DNA of 64,000 nt. It comes from Alcanivorax sp. DP30. Lineage in GTDB: Bacteria; Pseudomonadota; Gammaproteobacteria; Pseudomonadales; Alcanivoracaceae. Positions 60,214 to 64,000 of this stretch are shown here, one piece after another. The stretch covers positions 673,341 through 737,340 of the forward strand of contig NZ_WTUY01000004.1 of assembly GCF_009882945.1 (NCBI RefSeq), given 5' to 3'. A program made the position numbers and the translations under genes. Under the pieces are notes generated by a model. The model was not told the origin of the DNA. It did no database searches and saw only the letters and a list, made by a program, of their open reading frames with translations. Numbering within the stretch: position 1 is the stretch's first letter; every line of letters starts with the position of its first letter.

Positions 60214-60806
60214 TGTGAAGCTCCATTGGATGATGTGTTGGTGGGTGTAATGTGACGTGGCGAGAGACCGAGCATGCGGCGCAGGGTGTCGTCACGGTCG
60301 AGAAAGTGATGTTTGAGGGCGGCCAGACCATGGAGGCTGGCCAGCACGATGATGCTCCAGACGGCGATCTCGTGGATGTCGCCAGCGATATCTTCCAGGC
60401 CGGATTGATGGCCGGTGATGGACGGCACGGAGAACCAGCCGAATACGGAAACCGAAGAGCCGTCAGCGCTACTGATCAGGTAGCCACTGGTCATGGCCAC
60501 AAACAGCAGGGCATAAAGTGCCCAGTGTGCAAGATGAGCGAGTACCACTTCCCAGCGTTCATGGGTGGGCAAGGCGGGGGGCGGGGGTGAGAGCCAGCGC
60601 CACAGTAGCCGGCCGGTCATGGCCATGAACAGCAGAATGCCGATGCTGCGGTGGATATCCGGCCCCTTGCGGTACCAGGGGTCGTAGTAGCCCAGGTCCA
60701 CCATCCACAGGCCCAGGGCAAACAGGCCGATGACGGCGGCCGCCACCAGCCAGTGCAGACTGATGCTGATCCATCCATAGCGTTGACGGTCGTTGCGCAG
60801 TGGCAT
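60210..60806 (-). CDS. Cytochrome b561-type protein (YceJ-like)
   Basis: The 198-aa membrane protein has four helices with the b-heme histidines in [50 protein letters not shown] and [24 protein letters not shown]. The C-terminal DDTLRRMLG is again the family signature. A paralogue lies at 38860-39399. The ATG at 60806 has AAGGAG upstream; the frame start at 60878 is poor. It is transcribed with yceI, whose start it overlaps. A role in transferring electrons to or from a YceI-bound quinone is a reasonable guess. Confidence 0.9.
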   Translation of the reverse strand: MPLRNDRQRYGWISISLHWLVAAAVIGLFALGLWMVDLGYYDPWYRKGPDIHRSIGILLFMAMTGRLLWRWLSPPPPALPTHERWEVVLAHLAHWALYALLFVAMTSGYLISSADGSSVSVFGWFSVPSITGHQSGLEDIAGDIHEIAVWSIIVLASLHGLAALKHHFLDRDDTLRRMLGLSPRHITPTNTSSNGASQ

Positions 60807-60965
60807 CCCTGCTCCTTTGTTCATCATCCCACACGGGTTTGGAGTGGCTGGTGGCGAACAAGTTTCATCAATGTACAAAACTTACCGTGATGACGCTTAT
60901 GACTCCCATCCCAAAAAACTGAAGGGATTGATCGGATTGTTGGTGGGGAGGGCACTGGGGCTGCT

Positions 60966-61079
60966 GTGGGAGCGTGCCTGCACGCGATGGGAGGACACAA
61001 AAGCGAGTTTCCAGTGACGAAAACCCGGCGTGAGGGGTTGCCGGGTTTTGCCTTTCACAACCCGCTTCTTGTTACTCGC
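60966..61079. repeat. REP arm plus TTTCGAGTTGCGAA-family pair with terminator-like stem
   Basis: A single REP arm GTGGGAGCGTGCCTGCACGC lies at 60966-60985. The inverted pair follows at 61001-61029 and 61041-61079. Its inner part, AAAACCCGGC (61020-61029) and GCCGGGTTTT (61040-61049), is a perfect 10-bp stem ahead of a T-run on the plus strand, so this one may act as a terminator before pyrR. Confidence 0.8.
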
Positions 61080-61141
61080 TCCTGATCAGGCTTTATTCTT
61101 TGCACAACAGACGCCATGCTTGGGTCTTTCGCCATGCAGGC

Positions 61142-61714
61142 ATGGCGCCAACAGTCAGTATTGATTTTCTGGAGAGCCCCTTGAGCTGGGACGAACAACA
61201 ACTGCAGACCCGCCTGGACGCCATGGCTGCTGCCGTGGCAGAGCGTTTTGCCGGGCAGAACCCGTTGCTGGTGGGCATTGAATCCGGCGGCGCCTGGGTT
61301 GCCGAGGCCCTGAATGCCAGGCTGGACACACCGCTGCCACTGGGCACGCTGAACCCGGCATTCTATCGGGATGACTTCGACACCCGTGGACTAAAGGCCA
61401 CCGTAACCCCGTCGAACCTGCCTTTTGAGATCGACGGTCAGCATATCGTGCTGGTGGATGATGTGCTGATGACCGGCCGGACTATCCGTGCGGCCATGAA
61501 CGAGTTGTTCGATTTCGGACGTCCCGCGTCGATCAGCCTGGTGGTGCTTTTCGATATAGGTCATCGGGAATTGCCAATCCGTGCCGATATTTGTGGCGAA
61601 ACTTTGGCATTGCCCCCCCATCAGCGGGTAGAATTACGCGGGCCCTCACCGCTAATCGCGGAGATCCGCGAACTGGTCAGTGAGGACAACAGAGAGACAA
61701 GGTCCCAAGAATGA
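61142..61714 (+). CDS. pyrR: PyrR bifunctional protein (uracil phosphoribosyltransferase type)
   Basis: PyrR regulates the pyrimidine genes and often has uracil phosphoribosyltransferase activity. The 190-aa protein has the PRPP loop [18 protein letters not shown] and an earlier [14 protein letters not shown], with a C-terminal [19 protein letters not shown]. In Pseudomonas PyrR lies in front of pyrB-pyrC', as here. The ATG at 61142 is a modest choice; the TTG at 61100 would lengthen the N terminus without a better ribosome site. The stop overlaps the pyrB start by four bases. Confidence 0.92.
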   Translation: MAPTVSIDFLESPLSWDEQQLQTRLDAMAAAVAERFAGQNPLLVGIESGGAWVAEALNARLDTPLPLGTLNPAFYRDDFDTRGLKATVTPSNLPFEIDGQHIVLVDDVLMTGRTIRAAMNELFDFGRPASISLVVLFDIGHRELPIRADICGETLALPPHQRVELRGPSPLIAEIRELVSEDNRETRSQE

Positions 61715-62715
61715 CGCCGACGCTTGCGCCATCCTCCCGCGTACAACTTACCGAAGACGGTAAGCTTCGCCATTTCCTCACCACTGAGCATCTTCCCCGT
61801 TCCCTGCTGGTAGACATACTCGATACCGCCGCCAGTTTTGTGGATGTGGGTGGCCGGTCGATCAAGAAAGTGCCGCTGCTGCGCGGCAAGACGGTGGTGA
61901 ACCTGTTCTTCGAATCCAGCACTCGCACCCGCAGTACCTTCGAGCTGGCCGCCCAGCGCCTCAGTGCGGATGTACTGAATCTGGATATCGCCAAGTCGGC
62001 CACCAGCAAGGGCGAGACCCTGCTGGATACGCTGCGCAACCTGGAAGCCATGGCGGCGGACATGTTCGTGGTGCGTCACCAGGATTCCGGTGCGCCCTTC
62101 TTCATCGCCAATGAAGTGACGCCCAATGTGGCGGTGATCAACGCCGGTGACGGGCGCCATGCCCACCCCACCCAGGCCATGCTCGACATGTACACCATCC
62201 GCCACTACAAAGGCGGCTTCGAAGGCCTCAAGGTGGCCATCGTCGGTGACATCCTGCATTCGCGGGTGGCTCGTTCACAGGTCCATGCGCTCAACACCCT
62301 GGGTGCCGAGGAAGTGCGCCTGATTGCCCCGAAAACCCTGTTGCCGGTGGATGCCGAAGTCCTTGGCGCTACCGTCTTTACCGACATGGCCCACGGCCTC
62401 AAGGATGTGGATGTGGTGATCATGCTGCGCCTGCAGAAGGAGCGTATGGATTCCGCGTTACTGCCCAGCGAAGGCGAGTTCTTCCGCCTCTACGGTCTCA
62501 ACAACGAGAAACTGCAATACGCCAAAGAGGACGCCATCGTGATGCACCCGGGCCCCATTAACCGCGGTGTGGAAATTGCCTCGGAAGTGGCCGATGGCCC
62601 CCGCTCGGTGATCCTCAATCAGGTCACCTTCGGCATCGCCGTCCGCATGGCGGTCATGTCCATGGCCATCAGTGGCCAGGACAGCAGTCAGGCGGGAGGT
62701 GCCCATGGCAGCTAA
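61711..62715 (+). CDS. pyrB: Aspartate carbamoyltransferase catalytic subunit
   Basis: PyrB joins carbamoyl phosphate and aspartate to give carbamoyl aspartate, the first committed step of pyrimidine synthesis. The 334-aa protein has the carbamoyl-phosphate motif [18 protein letters not shown], then [20 protein letters not shown]-like sequence (here [20 protein letters not shown]) and [12 protein letters not shown]. The longer N terminus is that of the Pseudomonas-type enzyme, which lacks PyrI and assembles with the inactive PyrC' encoded next. The gene overlaps pyrR by four and pyrC' by eleven bases, so the three are tightly coupled. Confidence 0.96.
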   Translation: MTPTLAPSSRVQLTEDGKLRHFLTTEHLPRSLLVDILDTAASFVDVGGRSIKKVPLLRGKTVVNLFFESSTRTRSTFELAAQRLSADVLNLDIAKSATSKGETLLDTLRNLEAMAADMFVVRHQDSGAPFFIANEVTPNVAVINAGDGRHAHPTQAMLDMYTIRHYKGGFEGLKVAIVGDILHSRVARSQVHALNTLGAEEVRLIAPKTLLPVDAEVLGATVFTDMAHGLKDVDVVIMLRLQKERMDSALLPSEGEFFRLYGLNNEKLQYAKEDAIVMHPGPINRGVEIASEVADGPRSVILNQVTFGIAVRMAVMSMAISGQDSSQAGGAHGS

Positions 62716-63985
62716 GGCCAACATCCTGATTCGCAAAGGCCGAGTCATTGACCCGGCCTCCGGCCGTGACGATGTGGCGGATCTGCTGATTGAAAATGGC
62801 AGACTGACCCGCATCGGCGCCAGCCTGGATGCCCCCGGCGCTGACATCATCGAAGCGGAAGGTCACTGGGTGCTGCCTGGTCTGGTGGATGCCTGTGTGC
62901 ATCTGTCCCTGCCCGGTAGCGGTCGCACTGGCGATATCGCCAGCGAAACCCGTGCCGCTGCGGCGGGCGGGATTACCCATCTGGCCGCCCAGCCGGACTG
63001 TGGCCCGGTGGATTCCACGGCGGTGGTGCGGCTGATCCGCGAGCAGGCGGGTCAGGCGGGCTTTGCCCGTATCTTGCCTATCGCCGCCATGACCCAGGGG
63101 CTCAAGGGCGAACAGCTTGCCGAGATGGCCACCCTGGCGAAGGCCGGTTGTATCGCAGTGGGTAACGCCGGTGGCAAGGTGGCCGATGCGCTGGTGCTCA
63201 AGCGCTGCCTGGAGTACGCCGCTACCTTTGATCTGCCGGTCATGTTCCGGCCCCAGGATGCGGCCCTGAGTGCTGGCGGCTGTGCCCATGAAGGGCCGGT
63301 GGCCACGCGTCTCGGCCTGCCGGGTATCCCGGCGGTGGCGGAAAGTGTGGATCTGTCACGGGATCTGTTGCTGGTGGAAGCCACCGGGGTGCGCGCCCAC
63401 TTCCAGCAAATCTCCACGCGCCAGTCCCTGCGTCTGCTGCGTGCCGCAAAACAGCGTGGCCTGCCGGTGACGGCGGACGTGAGTATCCAGCACCTGCTGC
63501 TGGACGAGTCCGCGTTGGAAGGTTTCAACAGTCACTGCCATGTGATTCCGCCGCTACGCAGAGCGGAAGACCGCGAGGCACTGCTGGAGGCGGTGTCCGA
63601 CGGCACCATCGACGCTATCTGCTCCCAGCACACCCCCATCGGCTCCTCCAGCAAGGCGGCGCCCTTCCCCTCTACCAAACCGGGCATGGCCGGGGTGGAC
63701 ACCTTGCTGTCACTGGTGCTGGGGCTGGTGGAAGACGGCAAGCTGGCCCTGCCCCGTGCCCTGGATGCCATCACCGCCGCCCCGGCCCGTTGCCTGGGTA
63801 TCCAGGCCGGGCAACTGGAAACCGGCCGCCCGGCCAGTCTCTGTGTGCTGGATGTTGATGCGGAAAAGGACTACGGGGAACACTGGCTGTCTGCCGGCAG
63901 CAATTCCCCCTGGCGCCACAGCGTGCTCAAGGGCAGCGTCAAGTTGACCGTGTGCCAGGGCAAGGTGAGTTGGCTGACGGATTAA
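62705..63985 (+). CDS. pyrC': Dihydroorotase-like protein PyrC' (probably inactive)
   Basis: The 426-aa protein has the amidohydrolase TIM barrel of dihydroorotases, but the first zinc motif, usually DxHVHLREPG, reads [10 protein letters not shown]. The first histidine is replaced by cysteine. Later signatures include [19 protein letters not shown] and [11 protein letters not shown]. In P. aeruginosa such a PyrC' has no dihydroorotase activity and is needed to hold the PyrB dodecamer together. A true dihydroorotase must be encoded elsewhere. The ATG at 62705 lies inside the end of pyrB and is preceded by GGAGG. The window ends 15 bases after the stop codon with AT-rich sequence. Confidence 0.94.
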   Translation: MAAKANILIRKGRVIDPASGRDDVADLLIENGRLTRIGASLDAPGADIIEAEGHWVLPGLVDACVHLSLPGSGRTGDIASETRAAAAGGITHLAAQPDCGPVDSTAVVRLIREQAGQAGFARILPIAAMTQGLKGEQLAEMATLAKAGCIAVGNAGGKVADALVLKRCLEYAATFDLPVMFRPQDAALSAGGCAHEGPVATRLGLPGIPAVAESVDLSRDLLLVEATGVRAHFQQISTRQSLRLLRAAKQRGLPVTADVSIQHLLLDESALEGFNSHCHVIPPLRRAEDREALLEAVSDGTIDAICSQHTPIGSSSKAAPFPSTKPGMAGVDTLLSLVLGLVEDGKLALPRALDAITAAPARCLGIQAGQLETGRPASLCVLDVDAEKDYGEHWLSAGSNSPWRHSVLKGSVKLTVCQGKVSWLTD

Positions 63986-64000
63986 GCAATGAATAATTAA

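Overview
The window comes from a high-GC gammaproteobacterium with a pseudomonad-like gene order. The block pilG-pilH-pilI-pilJ-pilK-chpA-chpB-chpC, with gshB, a tonB, yqgE, ruvX, pyrR, pyrB and pyrC' on its other side, follows the order known from Pseudomonas aeruginosa, but extra genes are inserted in it. The alcohol and aldehyde oxidation module and the abundant REP-like repeats would fit an Alcanivorax-type marine hydrocarbon degrader; that genus is inference, not proven by the sequence.

Layout. 1-2770: two AT-richer hypothetical genes around a 700-base gap with an array of hairpins. 3043-6504: a FAH-family enzyme and a D-2-hydroxyglutarate dehydrogenase-like flavoprotein, divergent from serA. 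6707-10730: four exported proteins (COG3014, YcfL, LpoB, and a FlgT/CsgG-like protein). 10784-11465: a decaying REP-associated transposase (RAYT) between two REP pairs. 11483-23899: metabolic and transport genes (PepSY protein with a possible Fur box, HPP, CPA2 antiporter, nitronate monooxygenase, PaiB, gamma-glutamyltransferase, coaD, an SDR with a divergent MerR) and small unknown membrane proteins. 24014-28585: GMC oxidoreductase, Tat lipoprotein and coniferyl-type aldehyde dehydrogenase, divergent from a TetR regulator. 28740-41468: housekeeping and envelope genes (yheT-like, rsmE, AAA ATPase, gloA, SPFH/NfeD, slyD, cytochrome b561, LpxL-type acyltransferase, MBL hydrolase) and an unusual lysine-rich HTH protein.

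41465-54473 is the Pil-Chp chemosensory system for type IV pili: two response regulators, a CheW adaptor, the MCP PilJ, the methyltransferase PilK, the 2358-residue kinase ChpA, the methylesterase ChpB and a second CheW, ChpC. 54728-63985 holds gshB, a TonB, yqgE and ruvX, then an inserted AT-richer lipoprotein and a yceJ-yceI pair, then pyrR-pyrB-pyrC', in which PyrC' has lost a catalytic histidine.

The strongest unexplained structure lies between the genes. At least four families of paired, inverted repeats, always in head-to-head arms, are spread over the window, some nested in each other. No rRNA, tRNA, CRISPR array, prophage or complete insertion sequence was seen. I found no single clear-cut new multi-gene system. 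The best leads are the paired-repeat families with the RAYT, the hairpin array at 1099-1338, the lipoprotein cluster at 6707-10730, the Tat-linked GMC module and the HTH/lysine-tail protein.
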